Position numbers and translations under genes: made by a program | Shown: piece after piece, positions 1 through 6,031 of the stretch | Layout of the letters: each line of letters opens with the position of its first letter | How positions within the stretch are numbered: position 1 is the stretch's first letter | Notes under the pieces: model-generated | Database searches by the model: none | What the model was told of the DNA's origin: nothing | What the model saw: the letters and a program-made list of their open reading frames with translations, nothing else | DNA from: Parcubacteria group bacterium | Lineage (GTDB): Bacteria; Patescibacteriota; Minisyncoccia; Minisyncoccales; JAGUVE01 | Assembly: GCA_020063075.1 (NCBI GenBank) | Contig: JAGUVE010000100.1 | Location: 1-8,362 of the forward strand | DNA: 8,362 nt | Direction of reading: 5' to 3'

Positions 1-135
1 GAAAAGCACGCTAATTTTATTGTTAATCTGGGCGGTGCAAAATCAGCCGATGTGAAAAAATTAATCACCCTGGCAAAAAGAAAAGTTAAAAATAAATTTA
101 AAATTAAACTAAAAGATGAAATTCAGTATTTGTGA
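1..135 (+). CDS. murB: UDP-N-acetylenolpyruvoylglucosamine reductase, C-terminal end (partial)
   Basis: The window opens inside this gene, and only the last 44 codons and the TGA stop are present. The visible protein begins EKHANFIVNLGGAK, the conserved block of the MurB C-terminal domain (family pattern KHANFIxNxGxAxxxDV). It ends KLKDEIQYL, which matches the terminal LExEI/V block whose glutamate (residue 40 of the fragment) is the catalytic proton donor in this family. MurB is a cytosolic FAD enzyme that reduces UDP-GlcNAc-enolpyruvate to UDP-MurNAc with NADPH, an early step of peptidoglycan synthesis. The FAD-binding domain lies outside the window. An 84-base gap containing a promoter separates it from the next gene, so the two are probably separate transcription units. 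Confidence 0.85.
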   Translation, partial: EKHANFIVNLGGAKSADVKKLITLAKRKVKNKFKIKLKDEIQYL

Positions 136-170
136 TTGGGGTTGATAGGGGGCCGGCTTCTGTAAGCATC

Positions 171-199
171 TTGTAAAAAATGACAAAGTTTATTAAAAT
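171..199 (+). promoter_or_regulatory. Predicted sigma-70-type promoter of hpf
   Basis: TTGTAA at 171-176, a 17-base spacer, then TAAAAT at 194-199. The likely transcription start near 206 leaves a leader of about 14 bases before the ATG at 220. No Shine-Dalgarno sequence is visible in that AT-only leader. The same -35 hexamer and spacing recur at 4565-4593, which strengthens both calls. This is a prediction from sequence only. Confidence 0.45.
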
Positions 200-219
200 T
201 AAACAAATAAAATATAAAA

Positions 220-678
220 ATGAAGGTTGTAATAAAAACAAAAGACATAAAATTGGACCGAGCTCTTGAGGATTTTATTGAAAGAAAAATAAACGATTTG
301 GAAAAATTTGCCAGCGTTTTTCAGGGCGAGAAATATTTTAACGGGTATTACGGAAAAGGAAAGCCGAGGGTAGAGGCCTGGGTTGAGATTGGGAGGACAA
401 CCCGGCATCACAAAAAGGGGCCTTATTTTTATGCCGAATGCCAAATGAGGTTTCCCGGCAGAAGTTTGCGCGCGACTTCAAGTTCGTTTGACTTGCGATT
501 AGCCGTGTGCGAGGTTAAGGATGAATTGCAAGGGCAATTGAAGCAATACAAAGAAAAGGTGATTGCCAGGAGAAAAAGGGGTGAGAGGGTTTTGAAAAAG
601 GATTTAAAGTTAGATCCGGCAACCAGACGCGAAATTGAAAAAGTAAAAGGAACGAGGATAAGAGAAGAGGGTATTTGA
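220..678 (+). CDS. hpf: Ribosome hibernation-promoting factor / RaiA family protein
   Basis: A 152-residue protein of the HPF/RaiA (sigma-54 modulation) family, which binds in the 30S decoding channel and keeps idle 70S ribosomes inactive. The N-terminus MKVVIKTKDIKLDRALEDFIERKINDLEKF is the first strand and helix of the family's fold. The strand and second helix follow at about 50-57, 68-88 and 90-113 (ending ELQGQLKQYKEK). Compared with the 95-residue E. coli HPF there is an insertion of about 12-15 residues (about 34-48, GEKYFNGYYGKGK) between helix 1 and the next strand. A basic tail (114-152, with RRKRGER) replaces the dimerisation domain of long HPF. It should therefore act as a short-type factor, not as one that dimerises ribosomes through that domain. 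The ATG at 220 is the only sensible start. It follows its own predicted promoter and is trailed by tandem hairpins. Confidence 0.88.
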   Translation: MKVVIKTKDIKLDRALEDFIERKINDLEKFASVFQGEKYFNGYYGKGKPRVEAWVEIGRTTRHHKKGPYFYAECQMRFPGRSLRATSSSFDLRLAVCEVKDELQGQLKQYKEKVIARRKRGERVLKKDLKLDPATRREIEKVKGTRIREEGI

Positions 679-681
679 TTG

Positions 682-739
682 TATAGGAAACCGAAAGTTT
701 CCTGTAAAGCAGGCAAAATTTCCGAAGGAAATTTTGCCT
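682..739 (+). repeat. Two tandem hairpins downstream of hpf
   Basis: Hairpin A: 685-691 pairs with 697-703 (AGGAAAC/GTTTCCT, loop CGAAA), and the stem extends to 682/706 with one G-T pair. Hairpin B: 711-723 pairs perfectly with 727-739 (13 bp, AGGCAAAATTTCC with a GAA loop). The only T-run (750-754) begins 11 bases after hairpin B, so this is not a textbook intrinsic terminator. It could be a weak terminator, an RNA 3'-end stabiliser for hpf, or a small palindromic repeat. The gap 679-793 otherwise shows no gene. Confidence 0.6.
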
Positions 740-752
740 ATGTGCTAAATTT

Positions 753-787
753 TTAATCGCTTTTTCCCTCTTTGTTTGAGCGATTAA
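753..787 (+). promoter_or_regulatory. Inverted repeat just before the speD start
   Basis: TTAATCGC at 753-760 is perfectly complementary to GCGATTAA at 780-787, with a further T-A and T-G pair possible. The enclosed loop is pyrimidine-rich. The right arm ends six bases before the speD ATG at 794, where a ribosome binding site would sit. The structure is seen in the sequence. A role in controlling speD translation is inference. Confidence 0.4.
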
Positions 788-793
788 TGCAAT

Positions 794-1192
794 ATGAGAA
801 ATTCAACAAAGGGGTCCAAAAGATGGGCCGTAAGAATAAAAAAACAAAATAAAAAGTATTTGGGCAATCACCTGATTGCCGAGTTTTGGCGGGGGAAAAT
901 TATTGAAGATGAAAAAAAACTAAAAGAAATTTTATTTGAAGCGGTAAGAAAGTCAAGCAATACTCCTTTAAAATTTACTTTTCATAAATTCAATCCCCGA
1001 GGAATAACCGGGGTTGTTTTGTTGGCTGAAAGTCATATCGCGCTTCATGCCTGGCCGGAATTCAATTATTTAGCAATTGACATTTTTACCTGCGGAAATA
1101 AGGCCAGGATTTGTAAAGCCCTGGAATATTTAAAAGCGGTGTTTAAGCCAAGAAAGGTTGAGGTTCGGGAAATAAAAAGGGGAATATTATAG
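794..1192 (+). CDS. speD: S-adenosylmethionine decarboxylase proenzyme (prokaryotic class 1B type)
   Basis: A 132-residue cytosolic pyruvoyl enzyme that decarboxylates S-adenosylmethionine to the aminopropyl donor for spermidine synthesis. The proenzyme cleaves itself between Glu79 and Ser80 in the motif ESH (79-81), and Ser80 becomes the pyruvoyl group. His85 (in LHAWPE) and Cys100 (in DIFTCG) sit exactly 5 and 20 residues after the cleavage serine, the spacing known for Ser63/His68/Cys83 of the Thermotoga enzyme. FNPRGITGVVLLAESH (66-81) is the usual lead-in. The N-terminus carries about 20 extra basic residues before the conserved GNHLIAEF block. No closer ATG exists, so the ATG at 794 is kept, but a shorter start is possible. 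speE follows after 14 bases, as expected for one pathway. No convincing Shine-Dalgarno site is seen, and an inverted repeat lies directly upstream. Confidence 0.9.
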   Translation: MRNSTKGSKRWAVRIKKQNKKYLGNHLIAEFWRGKIIEDEKKLKEILFEAVRKSSNTPLKFTFHKFNPRGITGVVLLAESHIALHAWPEFNYLAIDIFTCGNKARICKALEYLKAVFKPRKVEVREIKRGIL

Positions 1193-1205
1193 ACCTCATA
1201 GGTCT
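1191..1205 (+). repeat. Small hairpin at the speD-speE junction
   Basis: AGACCT (1191-1196) and AGGTCT (1200-1205) form a perfect 6-bp stem with a CAT loop. It begins within the speD stop codon and ends one base before the speE ATG. The AGG in the right arm is the only Shine-Dalgarno-like triplet close to speE, so the hairpin could limit initiation or couple it to speD translation. That role is inferred. Confidence 0.35.
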
Positions 1206-1206
1206 T

Positions 1207-2055
1207 ATGAAAAAGAAATTCCTTTTTGGAAAAACCTGGTTTTTTGAAGATTTTATTACGGGCGAATTAAAGACTTCGGTTTGGGGATTTCAAATTGAGA
1301 AAGAAATTTATTCCGGAAAAAGCGAATTTCAAAAAATTGAGGTCTTTGAAACAAAAGAATTCGGAAGAGTTTTAGTTTTAGATGGTTTGGTTCAATTATC
1401 AACAAGACATGAAGTTATCTATCATGAAATGTTGGTTCATCCCGCAATGCTCTGCCATCCGAACCCAAAAACCGTTTTAATTATCGGCGGGGGCGACGGC
1501 GGCGCCCTAAGAGAAGTCGTTAAGTATCCCTTAAGACAAATTTTTCTTTGCGATATTGATAAAAAAGTGATTGAAGTTTCAAAAAAATATTTACCGTCGG
1601 TTTCAAAAAAAGCCCTTAGCGATAAAAGATTGGAAGTATTTAATGAAGATGCCTTGAAATTTGTAAAAAAACACAAAAATTTTTTCGATGCGATAATTGT
1701 TGACCTAACCGATCCAACGGGGCCCTCTTTGGCTCTCTGGACAAATAAGTTTTACAAAAATATTCTCCGCGCCTTGAAAGAAAACGGAGTGGCCTGCTTT
1801 CAGACGGGTTATCCGGAAGAAAGATTTGCTAAAAAAACAAGAGAAAAATTAGGAAAAATTTTTCCTTTCTTTAAAATTCACAAGGCCTTCATAGGTTGTT
1901 TTCCTTTCGGCGAACACACTTTCTCCCTCGCCTCCAAAAAAATAAATTTTGCTAAAATTAATTTTGAAAAAATAGAAGAAAAATACAAAAAATTAGAACT
2001 TAAGACCAAGTATTATTCTCCAAAAATTCATTTTGTTTCATATGTCAATAATTAG
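1207..2055 (+). CDS. speE: Spermidine synthase (polyamine aminopropyltransferase)
   Basis: A 282-residue cytosolic enzyme that transfers the aminopropyl group of decarboxylated SAM to putrescine, giving spermidine and methylthioadenosine. The small N-terminal beta domain is followed by a Rossmann methyltransferase-like fold. Visible motifs are VLVLDG (55-60), YHEM (72-75), the nucleotide-binding GGGDGG (94-99), the acidic strand end CDID (115-118), EDAL (147-150), and DLTDP (166-170), which holds the catalytic aspartate. A family-typical DE before the YHE motif reads HE here (68-69). The length fits the family (about 280-300). It pairs functionally with speD just upstream. No genes for putrescine synthesis lie in the window, so putrescine may be imported or made elsewhere. 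Its 3' end overlaps secA by 14 bases. Exact amine specificity (putrescine or another diamine) cannot be read from sequence. Confidence 0.9.
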   Translation: MKKKFLFGKTWFFEDFITGELKTSVWGFQIEKEIYSGKSEFQKIEVFETKEFGRVLVLDGLVQLSTRHEVIYHEMLVHPAMLCHPNPKTVLIIGGGDGGALREVVKYPLRQIFLCDIDKKVIEVSKKYLPSVSKKALSDKRLEVFNEDALKFVKKHKNFFDAIIVDLTDPTGPSLALWTNKFYKNILRALKENGVACFQTGYPEERFAKKTREKLGKIFPFFKIHKAFIGCFPFGEHTFSLASKKINFAKINFEKIEEKYKKLELKTKYYSPKIHFVSYVNN

Positions 2056-4549
2056 TAAAATTTTTGGCGATGCCAACGAGAAATATTTAAAGAAAATTCA
2101 GCCATTGGTTGAGAAAATAAATTCTTTGGAAAAGAATTTTGAAGGACTTTCAGACGCGCAATTGAAAGAAAAAGCAATTGAATTCAAAGAAAGAATTGGA
2201 AGTGGCGAGACCCTGGATGATGTTCTTTGCGAGGCCTTTGCTTTGGTTAGAGAAGCGGCTGAAAGGACTTTAAATCAGCGTCATTTTGATTGTCAGTTGG
2301 CTGGAGGAATTGTTTTGAAAGAAGGGAAGATTGCCGAAATGAAAACCGGCGAGGGAAAAACCCTGACCGCCACTTTGCCTCTTTATTTGCATGGTCTGGA
2401 AGGAAAGGGGTGCCATCTGGTAACCGTCAACGATTATTTGGCGAAAAGAGACGCGGTTTGGATGGGGCAGATATACAACGCGCTTGGATTGTCGGTTGGC
2501 TGCATCGTTCATGAGAATGCATATCTTTATGACCCCGCTTATCAACCAGAAGAAAGCACGCGCGAAATCAAAAATCCAATCTCAAAAATCAACAATGACG
2601 AAGACGAACGAGATAAAAAACGCGATATAACCGGTGGATTTAAGGTAATTGAAAGTTATTTAAGGCCTTGTTCAAGGAAAGAGGCGTATCTGGCCGATAT
2701 CACCTATGGGACGAACAATGAGTTCGGATTTGATTATCTGCGCGATAACATGGTTTACGACTTATCTCAACTGGTTCAAAGGGGATTTAATTATGCCATC
2801 ATCGACGAGGTTGATTCAATTTTGATTGACGAAGCCAGGACCCCTTTGATTATTTCAGCCCCTGATACGGAAAGTTCAAAATGGTATCTGGAATTCGCCA
2901 GGATCATTCCGAAATTAAATCCGGCTGAGGATTATCAGATTGATGAAAAAATGAGGGTAGCAACTCTTACCGAAAACGGGATTTCAAAAATAGAAAAAAT
3001 ATTAGGGGCAGGAAACATTTATGAAGAAAAAGGATTCAGATATTTGCATCATTTGGAACAAGCCCTGAAAGCCGAAGCCCTTTTTAAAAAAGACCGCGAC
3101 TATGTGGTCAAAAACGGCGAGGTTATTATTATTGACGAATTCACGGGGAGATTGATGCCGGGGAGAAGATGGTCAGGCGGTTTGCACCAGGCAATTGAGG
3201 CAAAAGAAGGAGTTGGTGTCAGACCCGAATCTTTAACCTTGGCTTCAATTACTTTTCAAAACTATTTCCGCCTTTATAAAAAATTAGCCGGAATGACCGG
3301 GACCGCCCTTACTTCGGCTGAAGAATTTGATAAAGTTTATAAGTTAGAAGCGGTTGTCGTTCCGACCAACAAACCGCTTCTCAGGGTTAATTTGCCGGAC
3401 AGGGTTTATAAAACAGAACAAGGAAAATTTAAGGCGGTGGTTGAAGAAATAAAAAATAGGCATAAATCGGGACAGCCGGTTTTAGTCGGCACAAGGTCGG
3501 TTGAGAAAAACGAATACTTAGGAAAACTTTTGGAAAGGGAAGGCATTCCTCACCAGATTTTGAATGCCAAAAATCACGAAAAAGAAGGAGAGATTATTGC
3601 CCAGGCCGGCAGATTGGGAAAAGCAACGGTTGCCACAAATATGGCTGGTCGAGGAGTGGATATTATTCTTGGCGGCAACCCTCAAAACTTAGAAGAAGCA
3701 AAGAAAGTCGTTGAATTGGGCGGGCTTCACATTATCGGCACGGAAAGGCATGAAGCGAGAAGAATTGATAATCAGCTAAGAGGCAGGTCGGGTCGTCAGG
3801 GCGACCCTGGCTCTTCCCAGTTTTTTATTTCTCTGGAAGATGACTTAATGAGAATTTTTGGCGGAGAAAAAATTATGCAGGTAATGTCGTTTCTGAAAAT
3901 TCCCGAAGACCAGGCAATTGAAGTTGGTTTGGTTTCCAAAGCCATTGAAGAATCCCAGTCAAAAATTGAAGGAATGAATTTTGATTTGAGGAAACATTTG
4001 TTGGAATATGACGACGTGATGAATATTCATCGCGAAACCTTTTATCGCAAAAGAGGAGAAATTTTTTCAGCCAAATCAGAGGAACTAAGCGAAAAGATTT
4101 TGGAAATGTTTTTGAAAATCGGTTTTAAAAAAGATGACTTTGATAAAAAAGAAAAAGAAATCGGCAAAGAAAATTTTTACAAATTAGCGAAATTTGTTTC
4201 CCTAAGGATTTTAGACAACCTTTGGATTGAGCACTTGGAAAATATGGAGTATTTAAGGGATTCGGTTCGCCTGAGAGCTTACGGCCAAAGAGACCCCTTG
4301 GTGGAATATAAACAAGAAGGTCATCGGATGTTCAAAAAATTGCTTTCGGATTCGGAAACGAATACTGCCAATACTCTTTCCGGAGTAAAGGTTGGCCCGG
4401 CCCCGGCTCAAACAGCAAGCCCTGTTCAACCCGCAAAACTTGCCGGGGAGAAAATAGGCCGAAACGATCCCTGCCCCTGCGGCAAAACTAATCCCCAGAC
4501 CGGCAAGCCAATGAAATATAAGAAATGCTGTTATCCCAAGTATGGCTAA
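2042..4549 (+). CDS. secA: Protein translocase ATPase subunit SecA
   Basis: The motor ATPase that drives preproteins through SecYEG at the inner face of the membrane. The ATG at 2042 is chosen (835 residues) over an in-frame TTG at 2033 because MSIISKIFGDANEKYLKK matches the family N-terminus. Numbered from that ATG: Walker A MKTGEGKT (100-107), DEAD-type IIDEVD with Asp255-Glu256, the preprotein cross-linking domain after LIISAP (about 270-370), NMAGRGVDI (533-541), the arginine-finger region RGRSGRQGDPGS (580-591), the helical scaffold WIEHLENMEYLRDSVRLRAYGQRDP (728-752), and a proline/alanine-rich linker into a zinc-binding tail GRNDPCPCG (806-814) ending in CC (829-830). Oddities: about 45 extra residues (about 154-211) between VG and RKEAY in NBD1, a helical wing region that looks shorter than in E. 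coli or B. subtilis, and 15 rather than 8 residues between the cysteine pairs. The start lies inside speE and no Shine-Dalgarno site is seen, suggesting translational coupling. Confidence 0.97.
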   Translation: MSIISKIFGDANEKYLKKIQPLVEKINSLEKNFEGLSDAQLKEKAIEFKERIGSGETLDDVLCEAFALVREAAERTLNQRHFDCQLAGGIVLKEGKIAEMKTGEGKTLTATLPLYLHGLEGKGCHLVTVNDYLAKRDAVWMGQIYNALGLSVGCIVHENAYLYDPAYQPEESTREIKNPISKINNDEDERDKKRDITGGFKVIESYLRPCSRKEAYLADITYGTNNEFGFDYLRDNMVYDLSQLVQRGFNYAIIDEVDSILIDEARTPLIISAPDTESSKWYLEFARIIPKLNPAEDYQIDEKMRVATLTENGISKIEKILGAGNIYEEKGFRYLHHLEQALKAEALFKKDRDYVVKNGEVIIIDEFTGRLMPGRRWSGGLHQAIEAKEGVGVRPESLTLASITFQNYFRLYKKLAGMTGTALTSAEEFDKVYKLEAVVVPTNKPLLRVNLPDRVYKTEQGKFKAVVEEIKNRHKSGQPVLVGTRSVEKNEYLGKLLEREGIPHQILNAKNHEKEGEIIAQAGRLGKATVATNMAGRGVDIILGGNPQNLEEAKKVVELGGLHIIGTERHEARRIDNQLRGRSGRQGDPGSSQFFISLEDDLMRIFGGEKIMQVMSFLKIPEDQAIEVGLVSKAIEESQSKIEGMNFDLRKHLLEYDDVMNIHRETFYRKRGEIFSAKSEELSEKILEMFLKIGFKKDDFDKKEKEIGKENFYKLAKFVSLRILDNLWIEHLENMEYLRDSVRLRAYGQRDPLVEYKQEGHRMFKKLLSDSETNTANTLSGVKVGPAPAQTASPVQPAKLAGEKIGRNDPCPCGKTNPQTGKPMKYKKCCYPKYG

Positions 4550-4564
4550 TTTTCAAACCCGAAC

Positions 4565-4593
4565 TTGTAATGTTCGACTAAATGAGATATAAT
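4565..4593 (+). promoter_or_regulatory. Predicted sigma-70-type promoter of the SDR gene
   Basis: TTGTAA at 4565-4570, a 17-base spacer, and a perfect TATAAT at 4588-4593. The expected start near 4600 gives a leader of about 33 bases. The leader contains AAAGG at 4603-4607, too far from the ATG at 4633 to be a normal Shine-Dalgarno site. The gap 4550-4632 shows no secA terminator. Only a 5-bp hairpin (4560-4564 with 4572-4576) overlaps the -35 box. Confidence 0.6.
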
Positions 4594-4632
4594 AAAATAG
4601 TTAAAGGTCGAAAAGTGATTTAATAATTTTTT

Positions 4633-5397
4633 ATGTTTGATGATTTAAGAAACAAAGTGGTGATTATTACTGGTGCAAGAAGAGGAATGGGCAGGTCTGA
4701 TGCCTTGACTTTGGCAAAAGCCGGAGCAAAAGTAGTGGTTTCGGATATTTCTTTAGAAGAGTGTCAAAAAGTGGTAGCTGAAATTAAAAAAAGGAAAGGT
4801 AAAGCAATAGCAGTAAAATGTGATGTGATGAAAAAAAATGAGGTGGAGAGTATGGTAAAGGCAACGGTAAAAAAATGGGGGAAGATTGATGTTCTGGTGA
4901 ACAACGCAGGAATTGCCCAATTTAAACCATTTTTGGAGTTAACTGAAGAAGAATGGGATAAAACCATAGATATTAATTTAAAAGGATATTTTTTGTGCGC
5001 TCAGGCCTGTGCAAAAGAAATGGTAAAGCAAAAATCGGGGGTGATTGTTAATATTGCTTCAATTGCCATGGGCCAGGTGGGGATTGGTTTTCCGACTCTG
5101 GTTCATTACTGTGCTTCAAAAGGAGGAATAGCTGGAATGACCGAGGCCCTGGCTTTGGAATTAGCGCCTTATAATATTCGAGTTAATACTATTTCCCCAG
5201 GAGCGATTGAAACCCCAATGATTGCTCCCCTAAAATCCGATCAAAAAATGATGGAAGGACTTTTAGCCCGGATTCCGCTTCATCGGGTAGGAAAGCCAGA
5301 AGAGGTTTCAAATCTGGTTTTGTTCTTGGCTTCGGACGCTTCGTCTTATATGACTGGTTCCACGGTAGTGATCGATGGCGGTTGGTTAGCAGGTTAA
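4633..5397 (+). CDS. Short-chain dehydrogenase/reductase (SDR), classical FabG-like
   Basis: A 254-residue classical SDR with a complete active site. The cofactor loop TGARRGMG (13-20) follows the first strand. Asp38 ends the second strand (VVVSD), which in this family usually points to NAD(H) rather than NADP(H). Asp64 (CDV) contacts the adenine, and NNAG is at 90-93. The catalytic tetrad is Asn115 (INLKG), Ser143 (IASIAM), Tyr159 and Lys163 (YCASK). The C-terminal RVNTISPGAIETPM (183-196) and GSTVVIDGG (242-250) are standard. Substrate cannot be assigned: FabG (3-oxoacyl-ACP reductase), gluconate 5-dehydrogenase and other sugar or alcohol dehydrogenases share these motifs, so no symbol is given. 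It has its own strong-looking promoter and is not obviously linked in function to secA or cutA, consistent with an independent unit. Its TAA stop abuts the palindrome at 5398. Confidence 0.93.
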   Translation: MFDDLRNKVVIITGARRGMGRSDALTLAKAGAKVVVSDISLEECQKVVAEIKKRKGKAIAVKCDVMKKNEVESMVKATVKKWGKIDVLVNNAGIAQFKPFLELTEEEWDKTIDINLKGYFLCAQACAKEMVKQKSGVIVNIASIAMGQVGIGFPTLVHYCASKGGIAGMTEALALELAPYNIRVNTISPGAIETPMIAPLKSDQKMMEGLLARIPLHRVGKPEEVSNLVLFLASDASSYMTGSTVVIDGGWLAG

Positions 5398-5481
5398 ACC
5401 CAGTAAGACAACTTTGACTGCCTTCAGCAAACTTGTCCCGACTTCGTCGGGACAAGTTAAATTAAAGTTGTTCCGCTGGGT
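5398..5481 (+). repeat. 84-base imperfect palindromic element (possible MITE-like repeat or terminator)
   Basis: Three nested stems: ACCCAG (5398-5403) with CTGGGT (5476-5481); CAACTTT (5409-5415) with AAAGTTG (5464-5470), extendable by two pairs; and an inner perfect 13-bp hairpin 5430-5442/5446-5458 with a TTC loop. Its outer 18 bases match the reverse complement of the other end at 14 of 18 positions. The outer stems share one centre (5439.5), while the inner hairpin is offset. It starts directly after the SDR stop and ends six bases before the cutA GTG. It has no T-run, so it is not a classical terminator, though it probably affects 3' ends of SDR transcripts. Confidence 0.6.
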
Positions 5482-5487
5482 AAGAGA

Positions 5488-5799
5488 GTGTACAAATTAA
5501 TTTACATTACAACTCCAACCAAAAAAGAGGCGGAGAAAATAGCCCGGGTCTTGGTTAAAGAAAGATTGGCTGCCTGCGTTAATATGTTTCCCCTAAAATC
5601 AATTTTCAGGTGGAAAGGAAGAATTTTGAAAGAAAAGGAGGTTGCTTTGGTAGTGAAATCAAAGAATAAATTAGTAAGTAAAATTATCAAAAGGGCAAAA
5701 GAATTACATTCTTACGAAGTTCCCTGCATAATTTCTTTACCGATAGAAAAAGGCCTCCCGGAATTTTTAAGGTGGATTGAAAAAGAGACAAGAAAGTAA
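5488..5799 (+). CDS. cutA: CutA family divalent-cation tolerance protein
   Basis: A 103-residue protein spanning the whole CutA1 family (usually 100-115 residues), a small trimeric ferredoxin-like fold. Family marks are YITTPTKKEAEKIARVLVKERLAACVN (6-32, with the conserved Cys30), the strand RWKGRILKEKEV (41-52), and the signature HSYEVPCIISLPI (74-86). In E. coli the protein has been linked to copper tolerance, and metal ligands have been proposed. Its true role in most bacteria is not settled. No signal peptide is seen, so it should be cytosolic despite the 'periplasmic' label often used. The start is GTG at 5488, because no ATG lies in the right place and MYKLIYITT matches the family N-terminus. 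The purine run just before it lies beside the right arm of the palindrome, which could mask the start. DUF1858 follows after 16 bases, a likely operon. Confidence 0.92.
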   Translation: MYKLIYITTPTKKEAEKIARVLVKERLAACVNMFPLKSIFRWKGRILKEKEVALVVKSKNKLVSKIIKRAKELHSYEVPCIISLPIEKGLPEFLRWIEKETRK

Positions 5800-5815
5800 A
5801 GTAAAATAGGGCAAT

Positions 5816-6031
5816 ATGAAGAGAAAAATTACAGAAGATACAACCCTGGCTGAATTATTAAAAAATCCCGATGCCGGAGATATTTTGGCAAAATACAATT
5901 TTCCTTGTTTGAGTTGCCCAATGGCAAAATTCGAAATTAAAAAATTGAAACTCGGAGAGGTTTGTAAAACATATGGGATTGATTTAGAAAGCTTATTGAA
6001 AGAATTAAACCCCCCACACCTAATTCAGTGA
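5816..6031 (+). CDS. DUF1858 domain protein (small cysteine-pair protein)
   Basis: A 71-residue protein that is essentially one DUF1858 domain, the small fold also found at the N-terminus of ScdA/Ric-type iron-sulfur repair proteins. The pattern is clear: KITEDTTLAELLKNP (4-18), then FPCLSCPMA with the cysteine pair Cys31/Cys34, then YGIDLESLLKELN (53-65). A third cysteine is Cys50. The pair suggests metal or iron-sulfur or redox chemistry, but no function is established for stand-alone members. TAGGG at 5807-5811 lies four bases before the ATG, one of the better ribosome sites in the window. It is 16 bases after cutA and probably co-transcribed. The domain ends naturally at LN. The last six residues (PPHLIQ) are encoded by the left arm of a palindromic element, so the C-terminus was apparently altered by that element. 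Confidence 0.85.
   Translation: MKRKITEDTTLAELLKNPDAGDILAKYNFPCLSCPMAKFEIKKLKLGEVCKTYGIDLESLLKELNPPHLIQ

Noticed and set aside
199..444. Reverse-strand open frame overlapping hpf, and similar reverse frames inside speE, secA, the SDR, cutA and tpiA genes
   Set aside because: They lie antisense to well-supported genes, match no family pattern and are the usual by-product of AT-rich coding DNA.
2033..2041. TTG start of secA three codons upstream
   Set aside because: The ATG at 2042 gives the family N-terminus, and there is no ribosome site favouring the TTG.
2290..2514. Forward open frame within secA in another frame
   Set aside because: It overlaps the SecA Walker A region fully, has an odd Trp/Arg-rich composition and no family resemblance.
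5331..5347. Short palindrome GACG-CTT-CGTC inside the SDR gene
   Set aside because: Only a 4-bp stem, explained by the coding sequence for ASDASS.
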